Assembly (NCBI RefSeq): GCF_033958435.1
Contig: NC_134160.1
Location: forward strand, 18,091,001 to 18,155,000
Length of the DNA stretch: 64,000 nt
Reading direction: 5' to 3'
Origin: Carettochelys insculpta
Lineage: Eukaryota > Chordata > Testudines > Carettochelyidae
Shown: positions 41,951-54,215 of the stretch, one piece after another
Layout of the letters: each line of letters starts with the position of its first letter
Numbering within the stretch: the first letter of the stretch is position 1
Made by a program: the position numbers and the translations under genes
The notes under the pieces: generated by a model
The model's input: the letters and a program-made list of their open reading frames with translations, nothing else
Databases searched by the model: none
What the model was told of the DNA's origin: nothing

Positions 41951-44698
41951 AGCCCCCCATCTAACCCCACCCTCATCCCTCCCCAAAACCAACACTCACT
42001 CCCCCTTGCAGGAGGCAGCTAGCTCCACGAGGGCCTTCACCAGCTGCTTGCTGTTCAAGTGACTGTGCCAGGGCACCCATGTAACATGGCAGGGGCTGAG
42101 AGCCAGAAGCAAAGTCCAGCTCTTTCCTGGGGTTCTTTCTGCCGACTGTGCCCAGCCCCCTTTCTTTCCTCCGGAACAGCTTTAGCTCAGGCCTGTATTC
42201 CCACAAATACTTCCAACAGGGGTAACCACATTTCAGCTCTCCCTGGAGTCACCACAAACCGAGCTGAGGCTGGGTCACAAACTAACTCAATCACAATAGC
42301 AAAACACCACTCAGTCTCCCGAATAGCAAACAACTAAAGCGGAGGCAGAGCTAACAGTATTTGCACCTGACGAAGCGGGTCTTTGCCCACAGAAGCTTAT
42401 GCTCCAAAATATCTGTTAGTCTATCAGGTGGCACAAGACTTCTTGGTATTTCCATACCCACGCCCAGGGTCTCCCCCACTTCCAGCTGGCTGTGAGGAAA
42501 TCATTCCTTCAGCTCCTGCTCATGCATTAGTTAAAATTCTTTATGAGCGTGGCAGTTACACACCAAAATCTAGATGAAATGTTCTACATATTCACGGCAG
42601 TCTTCCAGACCACCTCTGAGCTCCCACAGAACATGTATTATTTTACCTGGTTCCCTTTGTACTGAGCAGACAAGAAAGCCACTAGCAGGCCTTGAACACA
42701 CATACCAAGGAACACACACAAGCTGCCCACCCTTAGCAGGTGCCCATGTTAGCAAATTTGCCTCTAGCTAACCTGACAGGCCCATTGACCAGCTCTCTGC
42801 GTTCCTAGCAGAGGGAGATTTTCTTAGGGCAAGCTCCTGCCACAGGACTGTGAGTCAGATAAATGAGGTTATGCAAACAGGCCCAGGGATTAGCCACCCA
42901 ATGCATGTTCCTGCTGCCATCTGTGGGCTGATTGTCCTCTAGGCTTCGTGGTATAAAAGTTACCCCGAGGAACAAGCTGAAGCCAAGAGTTTCCAAGATA
43001 TTCGAAATTAGCAGGATGCAAATTTTGTGGAGTCTTGAAATTGAACGTGATTTACTGGTGTCGAGCTGGTAAAATCAATTTAGCAGCTGTTCACTGGTTA
43101 GAATGAGTTTTAAGTGGAAGCTGGAGGCATTCTTGTGTGCGTTGTGGTGCGTGGTGTGGGAAGCATGGTACATTTACGTTGTTGGGCAGGTATAGGACGT
43201 AGATGCACCTTTAAAGTGGGTCCCTTGCAGTGTGCTTGAGGAGGTTTCTGTACGTGGTCAGAGCTCGCAGCAGAGGAGCTGTCCGGCCGAACACCACCTC
43301 CTGGCACTTGAAGACACTCTCTGGAATTGCATGATGTGGCTCTGGCCCAGGCCTCTTGCTCTGAACTTCCCCATTCACCGGGGAGCCGTGCAGCATGTGC
43401 TGTGGAGGCAGGGGGGTTGTAACTTCGCGCCAGGGAGTGGTACTGCCTGGGAGCTACTTGGCTGTGTCTGGGTGTGCACACAGGTCTGGCTGGAAAAGCT
43501 GCTGGCTCCAGGAGGGCGGGTGAAGAGAGCTTGCAAAGCACATGGTAAGTGAGCTGCCCCAGTGCAGCACCTGGTTCTGGCCGAGCCATTGTTCCAGCTG
43601 CCACGACACAGCGAGGTGTCTCCTGTGCAGAGCCGGATTTACGCACAAGCTAAGTTACAGCTTCTGGCCTCCGCTTAGAAGGGGCCTCTAACAGAATAAC
43701 ACACAGTGTGGGGTAATGCTACAGGGCCTCTTGGATTCAGCATAGCTCAGGGCCTCAGCATGGCTTCATCCGTCCTTCCTCCTGCGTCAGGCATGCTGTG
43801 GAATCGACTGCAGCACCTGCATGCCGACTGCAGCTCTCAGGCTGGGTCTCCCAGCCACTTTTCTGTGCCCCTACTTACTGCCCCATTCCCAGGGGGCATC
43901 AGAGGTTGGTTTGTCCCTTGCAGCGGGCAGAAAAGCTGCACAGGGGCAGGAAACAGCCTGAGGTTCCCCACCCTGCACTGTGCCTGCCCTTCCCTGGGAG
44001 CAGGGGCTCCTGGGCACCCTTGTGCAGCCAGGGGGCTGGAGCCGTGGGCTCATTTCCTGACTCGGCTTTGGCCTCTCTGCATGACACAGGGCGAGTCTGT
44101 GCCCGAGGTGCCCCAGCTGTAACACAGCGACTGGGCCAGGGACTCGGTTACTCTGGGGCCGTAGGTAGACATGAGACTCCAAACCAAGTGCTCCCACAGC
44201 CTCCCAGTGCCCTGCTGCCTGGCCTGCCCAGAGGGGGTCCCAGATCCACAGGGGATGTCCTGGGGGTGGCCAACTGGAGAGCTGGAGCTCCAGGATTGGC
44301 AATGCAGCCCTTCTCCGCAGGAAGGCGAGACCCGTGCAGGGAGGCCCTGCTGCTTAGGGATTCTGGGAATGGTCCATCCCATGGTCACTCCAGAGGGGTT
44401 CCCTGCAAGAGAACGGAAGCAGACACTTTGCGAGAGGGAAACTTTCCCTGGGCTGCCACTTGGACAAGGGATGGTATCTGGAGCCAGACTCCTGAGCCCT
44501 CACCTGGACATCAATGGCCACAGGGAAGAAAGGGAGCAGAGGGCTGACAATAGACTACAAGGCTGTATTCTGCTTGCTCTGGCACTGGTGTAACTGTGCT
44601 CCCCAAGGGTTCCCCATTAGAGGCTGGCATGCTGCGGAGTCTTGTCAGGCACTCATGCTCTGTAGACTGTGATTAGACACTAGATAAACAGATTGAGG
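41951..44698. other. Intergenic sequence, Penelope tail inside
   Basis: Apart from the Penelope-like tail at 42358-42452 nothing is recognised. Open frames up to 249 codons near 43.8-44.5 kb are matched by frames on the other strand and lack domains. Confidence 0.4.
42358..42452 (+). mobile_element. Penelope-like element, terminal fragment
   Basis: ACGAAGCGGGTCTTTGCCCACAGAAGCTTATGCTCC, then TCTGTTAGTCTATCAGGTGGCACAAGACTTCTTG, is the second common terminal type of Penelope-like elements, comparable to the GAAGTGGGTCTGTCCCAC...GTTAGTC tail of the copy at 28608 (there on the minus strand). No coding part is attached. Confidence 0.7.
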
Positions 44699-45195
44699 TT
44701 AGATGGCAGTGCACTGCAGAGTGCAGTTAGCTGGCAGTGCAGTGCAGATTGTGGCTAGTTTGCAGTGCACCTCAGACTGCGATTGGGTGCCAGTGCAGCA
44801 CAGATTGCGGTGAGGCAGCAGTGCAGTACAGATTGTGGTTAGATGGCAGTGCACTGCAGACTGTGATTGAATGGCAGTGCACTGCAGATTGCAATTAGGC
44901 AGCAGTGCAGTGCAGATTGTGGTTAGATGGCAGTGCACTGCAGACTGCGATTGAATGGCAGTGCACTGCAGATTGCAATTAGGCAGCAGTGCAGTGCAGA
45001 TTGTGGTTAGATGGCAGTGCACTGCAGACTGCGATTGAATGGCAGTGCACTGCAGACTGCGATTGAATGGCAGTGCACTGCAGATTGCAATTAGACAGCA
45101 GTGCAGTGAAGATTGTGGTTAGATGGCAGGGCACCGCAGACTGCGTTTGGATGCAAGTGCACTGCAGACTGTGATTAGCTAGCTGTGCACTGCAG
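44699..45195. repeat. Minisatellite, 28-bp unit with 84-bp higher-order repeat
   Basis: Units such as ATGGCAGTGCACTGCAGACT plus GCGATTGA alternate in threes (…GCGATTGA, …GCAATTAGG, …GTGGTTAG), giving an 84-bp period in the middle of the array, while units at both ends are more diverged. The minus strand stays open and yields a false Cys/Thr/Leu/Gln-rich repeat protein. Confidence 0.9.
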
Positions 45196-45239
45196 ATTCC
45201 CATTATATACAAGTCCCATCTCAGATGACTTTTCTGAGT

Positions 45240-45790
45240 ATCGAGGGGTCATTCAGAATTGATGCATCTGGCTGCTCATCGTTTACAGAGAAGCCTCAGA
45301 ATGGGCTGCATTAACAGAGGCACAGCATGCTCGTCACAGGAGGGCGTAGTACAGTTCTACTCAGTGCTGGTTAGGCCCAGTTTTGTTCACCAGTCTGTAG
45401 AAAGGAAGTAGAGGTACTGGAAGGAGTCCAGAGGTGAGGGACAGAGAAGGTCGAAGGGTTGGACTGCAGCCAGGCAAGCAGAGGCTGAAGGATCTGGGCA
45501 CGTTTGCTTTGGAAAGAGGCGATGGAGAGACATGACGGCAGTCGTCAAATGCTTGCAAGGTTGCCATGAACAGTTGGCGAGAGTCTCTCCTCTCTCGCCG
45601 CAGAGGGGAGGACAAGAGGCAGGGGACCACCTCCCGCAGAGCAGATTTAGACTGAAGCGCAGCATAAACTCCCTAGCTGCGAGAACCATAGACATGGTGG
45701 AACGGACTGGCCTGGGAGGTGGTGGAAGCTCCTTCATTCGAGGTGGTCACAAAGAGGCTGGAGAGCCAGCTGGTGTGACGTACCACAAAC
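45240..45790 (+). mobile_element. Ancient CR1/L3-like fragment
   Basis: Plus-strand frames contain pieces such as RLKDLGTFALERGDGE, then VEAPSFEVVTKRLESQLV, matching the C-terminal end of CR1/L3 proteins ([13 protein letters not shown] and FKSRLDK in the young copies). It is much more diverged than the other CR1s and has lost its 3' terminal repeat. Confidence 0.6.
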
Positions 45791-47379
45791 CCTGCATCTT
45801 GGCACCTCCCCTTCCCCACGGCCGTCGCGAGGAGAGTGTCCACGCTGCCTGCCCTGGTCAGCCCCTGAGGAGAGCGCAGGCTCTGAGGCCCTGGGCCCAG
45901 GTGAGACAGGAGCTGGTTACAAACTGCCAGGCTGCAGCTCCACCTCCTGCTGGAGCCTCTGTGTTGCTTCCAACTTAGTGCAGAGTGACTCAAGGAGCCC
46001 AGGGCACCTGCTGCTGCAGCTTTCGGGGCCAGACCAACGCCAGCATGTCTGGAGGCAGCTGGGGGCTCTTGCTGTCTGATCCCAGCTCTGAGACCAATTT
46101 GCTCCATGGGCTTTGTCCAGTCACTTAATCTCTCGCCATGACTCTGTCCTCCGTCAAACAGGCCAGGAACCACCCCGGAGCGATCTGTCAGTTAACCATC
46201 ACTGCAACGCTCATTGCGGCACTGGGCCAGTCCTGCTGATGTCAGCGAGGTGGGGTCCAGCCCGGGGCAGGCAGCTGCTTCTCAGGTGGGCCAGGCTCTG
46301 CTCTGAACCCTACCCCCAGCCCAGGCAGCAGACCTGCATTGCTCTTGGGGTGCAGCTGTGAGCCCTGCCAGCCCACATCCCCACCCGAAAGTACATCACT
46401 CTGTCCTGCTGCTGGAGCCCTGATGTTGAGCACTTTATATGCCAAAAATAAGAGCAGCCCAGAGCCTCCGGCAGCCTCGTTCTGAGCAAAGCCGGAGTCA
46501 CTTGTGTTTGGCAGCGTTTCTTCCAAGGGAAAATGGGGTTGGGGAGGGCGCACAACCCCCCTCCCCCACCAGCACCACACAATTCTGGCAGCTCAGTTCA
46601 GCTCCAGGGCTTCTGTTTTGCCCATCACAGGAAGATTTACTGGGGAAAAATCTCAGCTGATGAATTACTCAGCCAGGTTGGGCCATTATCTGGTAAAAAG
46701 CAGCTACGCAGGACAACCTGGAGACGCTGCCTCTCCCGCATTAGGGGAACCCAGCATGAGCTCGCTGGGTGAAGGTCCCTCGCTGCCTTGAGAGGCGAGA
46801 CGAGATGAGATGATCTTGTGACACACACCCCCCATGCCCCGACACCCCCTGCCCCCTGGATCTGTTCATGACTGGCTGGGGCTCTTGCCCCGGAGATCAT
46901 CTCAGCGGGCAGAGGCCCTGGCTCAGGCCACTCGGAGTCACCGTGGCACTGGGTGTTGCACATGGTGGTGGCTTGCAAAAGGAGGAGGGACCAAGTCAAA
47001 GACTCCCCTTGAATGTTCACCAGGCATCAAAGCTTTTAGCGGCACGGCCATGCCTGAGCACCACCGCGCCCGGGCCCCGCCGGCGTGGCACAGGGAAGCC
47101 GCGGGAATTATTTCCCATAACTAATTGAGCTTCTCGTTAGCCCCACACTGGGGCAGAGTGGGTGCTGTCCTTCCCAGCACCTGAACCGTGACACCGCCAG
47201 ACCCAAGGCGCCTTCTCTGCACAGAGCTGCCAGCGCCAGCCACACACCTGGGAAGAGCCTGGGGCTCGGGAGAGTGCAAGCACGGTGCAGCTGAAAGGAT
47301 GGGGGCGGCTCAGCAACTGCTGGCGTTGTCTTAGGGAGTTTGGTCTCCATTATGCCCCCTCCTCGACCTCACGATCGGG
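45791..47379. other. Intergenic sequence with MIR-like piece
   Basis: At about 46073-46160 (plus) GATCCCAGCTCTGAGAC, GTCCAGTCACTTAATCTCTC and CCGTCAAACAGG resemble a MIR-type SINE core. No gene is recognised in the remainder. Confidence 0.4.
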
Positions 47380-47860
47380 GGGCAGTGATGGAGGTGGGGT
47401 GTCCCATGGGTCAGGGGCTCCAGGGGACTGGAGGGGGATCCCAGTGGTCACTGTGCCCAGGGCACTGCAGGGCGGGTGTTCCATGGGATCAGGGTGTCCA
47501 AGGCACTGGAGGTGGGGTATCCTGGGGGTCAGGGTTCTGGGGTGGTGCCCCATGGGGTCAGGGTGCCCAAGGCACTGGAGAGGGGGTATCCTGGGGGTCA
47601 GGGCTCTGGAGGGGGTGTCCCATGGGGTCAGGGTGCTGGGGGGGGTGTCCCATGGGGTCAGGGCTCTGGAGGGAGGTGTTCTGGGGGTCAGGGTACTGGA
47701 GGGGGTGCCCCATGGGGTCAGGGTGCCCAAGGCACTGGAGGGGGGGTATCCTGGGGGTCAGGGTACTGGAGGGGGTGTCCCATGGGGTCAGGGTGCTGGG
47801 GGGGGTGTCCCATGGGGTCAGGGCTCTGGAGGGGGGTGTTCTGGGGGTCAGGGCGCCCAG
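47380..47860. repeat. Minisatellite, unit about 30 bp
   Basis: The unit reads TGTCCCATGGGGTCAGGGTG then CTGGGGGGGG, alternating with TATCCTGGGGGTCAGGGTACTGGAGG and a variant with GCCCAAGGCACTGG. G-rich on the plus strand, with runs of five to eight G that could form G-quadruplexes. The open frame 47285-48091 (Gly/Val-rich) is a by-product. Confidence 0.9.
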
Positions 47861-48194
47861 GAAGCTGGTCTGCAGTTCACGTCGCATGTAACAGCCGCAG
47901 GCAGCACACAAAGGCTCAGTGCTCTGGTGGGTGGGCCTGTGTCTGCCCTCCCCATTTGTCAGCAAGGTCCTGCCTTCTCTTTGCTAGGGCCCGGCTCAAA
48001 CCCCACTTGGGCACAGGATAGTGGGGGCCAGGAGGGCCTCTGCCCCGTCAGCTGCTCACAGCATGACCTGCCCTCTGCCCCCCCAGTGTAGCTGCTCCAC
48101 CTGCACCGAGCCTTGCGCCCAAGGGCTCGGGGGTGGCCACTCGGGTGCCCAGAGAAGCATGTCCAAGCACTGGCAGCCTGTGGTCTGAGCCATT

Positions 48195-49999
48195 CAGAGT
48201 AACAAGAAAGGTTTCTACAGGCATGTGAACAATAAACAGGTTATCAGAGAAGGTGTGGGGCCATTGCTGGATGAGGGAGGTAACCTAGTGACAGATGATG
48301 CAGGAAAAGCTGAAGTACTCAATGCTTTTTTTGCCTCAGTCTTCACGGACAAAGTCAACTTCCCCATGACGGTCCTAGATGATGCAGTATGGGAAGGTGG
48401 AGGGCAGCCATCTGTGGGGAAGGAACAAGTTCTGAGCTATCTAGAAAAACTAGATGTGCACAAGTCCATGGGTCTGGATTTAATGCACCCCAGGGTACTG
48501 AGGGAATTGGCAGAGGTCATTGCTGAACCGTTGGCCATTATCTTTGAAGACTCTTGGAGATCGGGGGAGATACCGGATGACTGGAAGAAGGCAAACGTAG
48601 TGCTCATCTTTAAAAAAAGGAAAGGAGGACAATCCAGGGAACTAGAGACCCATCAGCCTTACCTCAATCCCTGGGAAAATAATGGAGGAGATCCTCAAGG
48701 AATCCATTTTGGAGCACTTGGAAGAGAGAAAAGTGATCAAAAGTAGCCAACATGGATTCACCAGGGGCAAGTCCTGCTTCACCAATCTGATCAGCTTCTA
48801 TGACGAGGTAACAACCTCTGTGGACATGGGGAAGTCAGTGGATGTGATATACCTTGACTTCAGCAAGGCTTTTGATACAGTCTCCCACAACATTCTTGTC
48901 CATAAGTTAAGGAAATATGGATTGGATCCTTGGACTATAAGATGGATAGAAAGCTGGCTTGATGGTCGGGCCCAACGGGTAGTGGTCAATGGCTCAATAT
49001 CTGGATGGAGGTCTGTTTCAAGCGGAGTGCCACAAGGCTTGGTTCTGGGGCTGGTGTTATTCAACATCTTTATTAATGACCTGAATGAGGGACTGGATTG
49101 TACGCTCAGCAAGTTTGTGGATGACACAAAACTAGGGGGAGAGGTAGATACGTTGGAGGGGAGAGAGAGAATCCAGAGGGACCTGGATAAATTGGAGGCC
49201 TGGGCCAAAAGAAATCTGATGCGGTTCAATAAGGAGAAGTGCAGAGTCCTGCACCTGGGGTGGAAGAATCCCAAACGTTGTTACAGGCTGGGGACCGACT
49301 GGCTCAGCAGCAGCGCGATGGAAAGGGACCGAGGGGTTATGGTGGATGAAAGGCTGGATATGAGTAAACAGTGTGCCCTTGTAGCCAAGAAAGCTAACGG
49401 CATACTGGGGTGCATTAGGAGGAGCATTTCGAGCAGATCTAGAGAAGTAGCTATTCCTCTTTATTCGGCACTGGTGAGGCCACATCTGGAATATTGTGTC
49501 CAGTTTTGGGACACCCAGTATAAAAAGGATGTGCATTTGCTGGAGCAGGTTCAGTGAAGGGCAACAAAAATGATTAAGGGTCTGGAGCACAAGACCTATG
49601 AGGAGAGGCTGAGGGGTTTGGGCTTGTTTAGTTTACAGAAGAGAAGACTTAGGGGTGATTTAATAGCAGCCTTCAACTTCCTGAAGGGGAGCTCTAAAAA
49701 GGAGGGTGAGAAACTGTTCTCAGGGGTGTCAGATGGCAGAACAAGGAGTAATGGTCAGAAGTTGAAGAGGGAGAGGTGTAGTTTAGATATTAGGAAAAAC
49801 TACTTCCCCAGGTGGGTGGTGAAGCATTGGAATGCGTTGCCTAGAGAGGTGGTGGATTCTCCATCCCTTGAGGTTTTTAAGTCCCGGCTGGACAAGGTCC
49901 TGGCTGGGATGACTTCGTGGGGGCTGATCCTGCTTGAAGCAGGGGGCTGAACTAGATGACCTCATGAGGTCCCTTCCAGCCCTGTGATTCTGTGATTCT
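48195..49999 (+). mobile_element. CR1 LINE, 5'-truncated, best preserved of its subfamily
   Basis: The copy starts in the ORF2 linker (GFYRHVNNKQVI-like, then KAEVLNAFFASVFTDK) and runs through RT to the tail CCTCATGAGGTCCC...GATTCTGTGATTCTGATT. Only a few defects are seen: a frameshift at about 48620-48680, FADD changed to FVDD near 49118, and a TGA at about 49555 where related copies have CGA. Similarity to the other copies suggests it is among the youngest insertions here. Confidence 0.95.
48225..49950 (+). pseudogene. CR1 ORF2 reverse transcriptase (three frame pieces)
   Basis: Pieces 48225-48746, 48682-49557 and 49570-49950 follow each other. They show [103 protein letters not shown] and [19 protein letters not shown]. 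The Ala-to-Val change in the catalytic box alone may not abolish activity, but the frameshift and stop do. The endonuclease is missing by truncation. Confidence 0.9.
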
Positions 50000-52129
50000 G
50001 ATTCACCAAGGTCTGTGCGCATTCCCTGGGGCGGCACTGGGCCCCTCCTTGAGCCAAGGTGCCAATGGCAGGAGGAAGGCACAAGGAGTCTGTGGGGAGG
50101 GAGAGGCAGCCCCATGGCACCCAGGCTGCCATGGCAGGAAGGTTTTATGTGACCCCCCCCCCCACTGGGGTGCGCAAGGAGGCTGACAAGGTGCATCCCC
50201 GCTCTTCTAAAGAGGTGGCAGGTGAGGCACCTCCCCCAGCTCCAGCCCCGTCCAGGGTAAAGCTGCCACAGGGGGTAGCCTCCCCCCCCACACCCACGGC
50301 TAACTGAGGACAAGCTTGAGGGTAGTCCACCAGACACAGAGAGAGGGGACTGGGCTGCTAGTGCCTCGTTCTGCCACGGCCTCACAGCAGGTCCTCGGGC
50401 CAGTCTCCTACACGCGCGCTGCCTCCCAGGCTCTGGGACGGGTGTGGGGGAATCACAGCACTGCCCAGGGATGCTTAGGTCAGTGCTAACTAGTGTTTGC
50501 AAAGCGCTGGCTGCTCCTCAGCTAGCAGACAGCAGAGGAAGGAGGATGCGCCAGACAGTTGCCATTGCACGTGGGCAGGACCTTGCTAACGGGGCAATTC
50601 AGCTACACCGGCAGTAGGGCCACGTCAGGCCTGCTGCCCCCCACCCCTCACTTCCCACCCCGGGTGCACTTCTGTGGCGAGCCTCAGAGGACTCGGCCAT
50701 GTGCGAGCAGGACCCCGGGGACCGGCCTTTTTTTAGGTGCCTGAAGCTGGGCAGTTGGTTTTCTGAGAGTGCTGCTCTTTTCCTGCCCCCAGTGGGGTCA
50801 GGAGGGGAAGGGCGTGTTGCATCTTCAACTCGTGTTTCCTGGGTACTGAGGAGTGGGCCAAACCAGACCAATGGCTCAAAACAGGGCCACTCACAGCCCC
50901 AGACTGGGGGCCCTGCACTGTAGGGCACCAAACCAGTTACAGAGAGCTCCCCTATTGCCACAGCGGCCGGCAGGGTCACACCAGCAGTTCCCTTGCACAC
51001 GCCGGCTTCCCTTGTGCCGCAGCCAGACCCCTCCTCACCCAGCCGAGAGCTTATGGAAACTGATCTCACCAAATCCAAACAGCTTCTCCCAGTCCCAATG
51101 GGCCAGCCATGTGCCCAGGTCAGTGGGCACCTCTGATCCTCCCAAAGGAGCGCACGGGGCCAGTCCTTTGGCCTCTAACAGCTAAAGGTTTGTTAATAAA
51201 AAGAAAGTGAGAAAAGGGTAAGAGTGAAATCACTGAAGCAACCAAGTCACACACGCCGATCACATGGTTCTTGGTACAGGCTGGCAGCAGATGGAGTAAG
51301 CTGCTATCTTAACAGTCTCTGGAGTACGTCCTTTGTTAGGATGGCTCAGCAATCCTTCCGGGTCCAGTTCATAGCAGAGATGCTCCTGAAGGGATGAGCT
51401 GGAATGAAGACAAATGGAGAAGCTCTCAGCGCCCCCTTTATACCCTTGCCCAAGTGGACAGAATTCCATTGTTCTCCCTGTGATGGAAGCACATCTGAGA
51501 TGGAATCTGTCACATGAGCAGGTTGCCTGTCCAAGTCCTCTCCAGGCAGTCAGTCCTCGCCTGTCTGCTGGATGGCATAATCACAGCCAAATTCCTCAGA
51601 TGTCGATTGGCACCTGACAGGATCCTTTGTCAAGTCCGGCTTCACTTGCCTAGGACCTCTTTCACTTGAGGTTGCCAAGCCGCCTGCTGAGGTGTCCCAG
51701 AAACTAAACTTTCAAATACAAGAACTGAGCCCATACTCATAACTCCACGGGTAGAAGTTGGACAGGCATATGAGCAGGCGAAGCAGATTCAGCGAATCAT
51801 AAGCTCTCAGTAAACACCTCACTTGGACCACTTGGCACAGGATTTGGTGCACACATACAACAGTGGATGCAACGAGTTTGCATATTCATCTCACAGCCCA
51901 GTAACATCGCCCCTGGTTAGTAAGGATGCCAGCTGTGCAGTGCATTCTCACAGCCAATGCTGGAAAGAGGCCGGGTCTGTGCACGTGTGGTGCGTGGGTA
52001 CACGTGCGTGTGAGTCTGAAGTGGGGGGTTACTGTCTGCACTGGGAGGGTCTCTGCACCATTGTGGCGTAAGGCAGGGTACATCCGCACTGCACAGTAAG
52101 TCGACCGCCGCGACACAATGCCAGCTGTG
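50000..52129. other. Intergenic sequence, no gene recognised
   Basis: No domain is found on either strand. The stretch 51180-51780 has non-coding sequence of LTR-like appearance, including a TTTATACCC box near 51436, but no paired terminus is visible. Confidence 0.4.
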
Positions 52130-54215
52130 GGCGTTGACGTACCTTCAGTCAGCTACTGTGGGCTCTCACCTTGCTCTTCTTGTTGGGGGCAGAGTACAGG
52201 GGTCGACTGGAGAGTGATCTGCTGCTGATTTGGTGGGTCTTCAACTTCATGTAGGCTCCTGAGCCCAGCTGATCCTGGCCTCACTCCTGGGGATGGTTGT
52301 CTTGTGGGGAGCTGTCATCCTTCGCCTGAGACTGCTGAGTAGAGAGCACGGTTCCCAGAACATCTGTGACCCCAAGGCTATGCCGTGCCAGTGAGCACCC
52401 TGGTGGGGTAGCCATAGAGCTGGACAAAGTAACCTCACAAGTCTTCTATGGCTGCTTTGGCCACAGTCTCCTCGAGGGGCCCAGGGACCAGGGATTTGGT
52501 GCAGTGATCCACCGTGGTCAGGATGTGGGATACATGCAATGCTACCAGTTCCACGGGTGTGCTGCTGTCTGGTGGTTGGAGGGGGCCCAGTCCCCTGCTC
52601 CACGGCCTCGTGCCTGGTGTGGCCCAGGTAATTATTGCATCCCTCCTGCACAGCTCTGGCCCCCACCAGCAGAGCCAACTGTGGACTTTCCTGTCAGTCT
52701 TTCGGGGCCCAAGTGGTCCAAAGTGCCAAGGGAGGGCTGGAACATCATCCCACCTGCCATCTGGGACAAAGCCATCAGGGCGATTTCTTCACTTGTCCTG
52801 GCGCTTTGAATGCCGTCCTGGAGGTAGGTCTGCTGCTCCACTTGCTGCCTGGCATCCAGGAACAGGCTGCCCTGCTCGAGGCAGAGATCACAGCTCCCAG
52901 CTGGTTCGGTCTCGTACGTTCTGGATAAGAGGATTCCGGGTGTGGAGCCGGACACAGAGGGCCTACTCCTCTGAACTGTCTCCCGGTTCCTTGCGCACCT
53001 TGGGGGATGAGGGCAGCTGCCTGACTGCGTCAGGCAGTGACGTCTCTGAGCCAGGCAGTCACTGGGCACTTCTGGTCCGTGCAGCGCAGGCGTTGGCCTT
53101 GCTCCAGCCAGAGCAGAATTCCACTGGCAAGTTTGAACTGTCTGTTCACGATGCCCAGTGCCATTCTAGTGCTCCCAGCATGGCAGAGCCCCTATGCTCC
53201 AGAGCTGTTAACCGTGACTGTTACATAGCAGATGTAGCTCTTAAACTTCTTGGTGATGGTCCAGGCTGGGGCCAGGAATTCGAGCTGGATGGAGCTGTCG
53301 TACTCATTGTTCCATTATGACTGTTTCAGTCCACATCTGGAGAACACTGTTACCCTGTCCTGCCTGGCCTGGGCCTGGGAGAGCGGAGCCCCCGGCACTG
53401 GCTGCTCTCATCTGTACATAGGCCAGTGTTGGTGCCTTCCCCAGGGCAGATTTCACACATTCAAAAGCCCTCTGGCGGCCCGTCCCCCAGTTCAGAGGGT
53501 CTGTTCAGGCGCCCTTGGAGCCCCCTCCTAGCAGGGTGTGTGGGGGCACAGCCAGCCTGGCACAGTCTTTCGTAACATTTCTAGCTCATTCAATGCACCC
53601 AAAGTGCTCCTGGACACCTGCTACTGTGGTGGGAATTGGCCACGTCTCGAACTGTCTCTGTTTAGGGACCTTGGCTCAGGCACGCCACGTTCTCCTTCGG
53701 CAGGAGGTGTGACTGTCAGCGTGTGCCAGGCTAGCAGAGTGAACACCTTGCCCAGGTGTTGCAGATGCTCCTCATGTCTCTGCATGTGCAACGATGCAAC
53801 CCAGGTACCGCAGGGCCATCTGGAAGCTGTCCCTGAACACACAATGCTCCATCAACTGCTGCTGCGTCCCTGAGGCATTGCAGATGCTGAACACCATTCT
53901 GGTTGTCTGGGAGGCTCCCCACACCCACCCCGCAGGATCCCCAGCCCCTGTTAGTCAGGGAGGCCATGTATGTTAAATGGGCACTCCAGCCCTGCCTGGA
54001 AAGCTGGGACAGAGATCCCCCACAGGCAGCAGGCAGCCCGGGCCCCCCGGGGATATGCTGCAGCAGAGCCGGCTGGTCGCTGGGGAGTGGGCTGGGTTGG
54101 GGGAGGCTGGCCAAGAGGATGTATTAGTCAAAGGTGCCTCCAGCTGCCTGTGCATCAGGCACATTCCTGAGGGTCCCAGCTTAACGCCCCAGATCCTGTT
54201 TGTGATGCCACTTGT
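52130..54215 (-). mobile_element. Gypsy LTR retrotransposon pol remnant
   Basis: Minus-strand pieces in pol order: RT (LMEHCVFRDSFQMALRYLG, EEHLQHLGKVFTLL near 53840-53750), PIPTTVAGVQEHFGC, AFECVKSALGKAPTLAYVQ near 53490, and RNase H (YDSSIQLEFLAPAWTITKKF near 53310). The integrase zinc-binding and core region follows (LGPERLTGKSTV near 52700; SHILTTVDHCTK near 52530; EETVAKAAIEDL; QLYGYPTRVLTG). The order RT, RNase H, integrase is that of Gypsy. On the 5' side TGGCATCACAAACAGGAT at 54193-54210 resembles the leader next to a primer-binding site. Many stops and shifts; not functional. Confidence 0.8.

Noticed and set aside
47285..48091. 268-codon Gly/Val-rich frame, plus strand
   Set aside because: A by-product of the 30-bp minisatellite.
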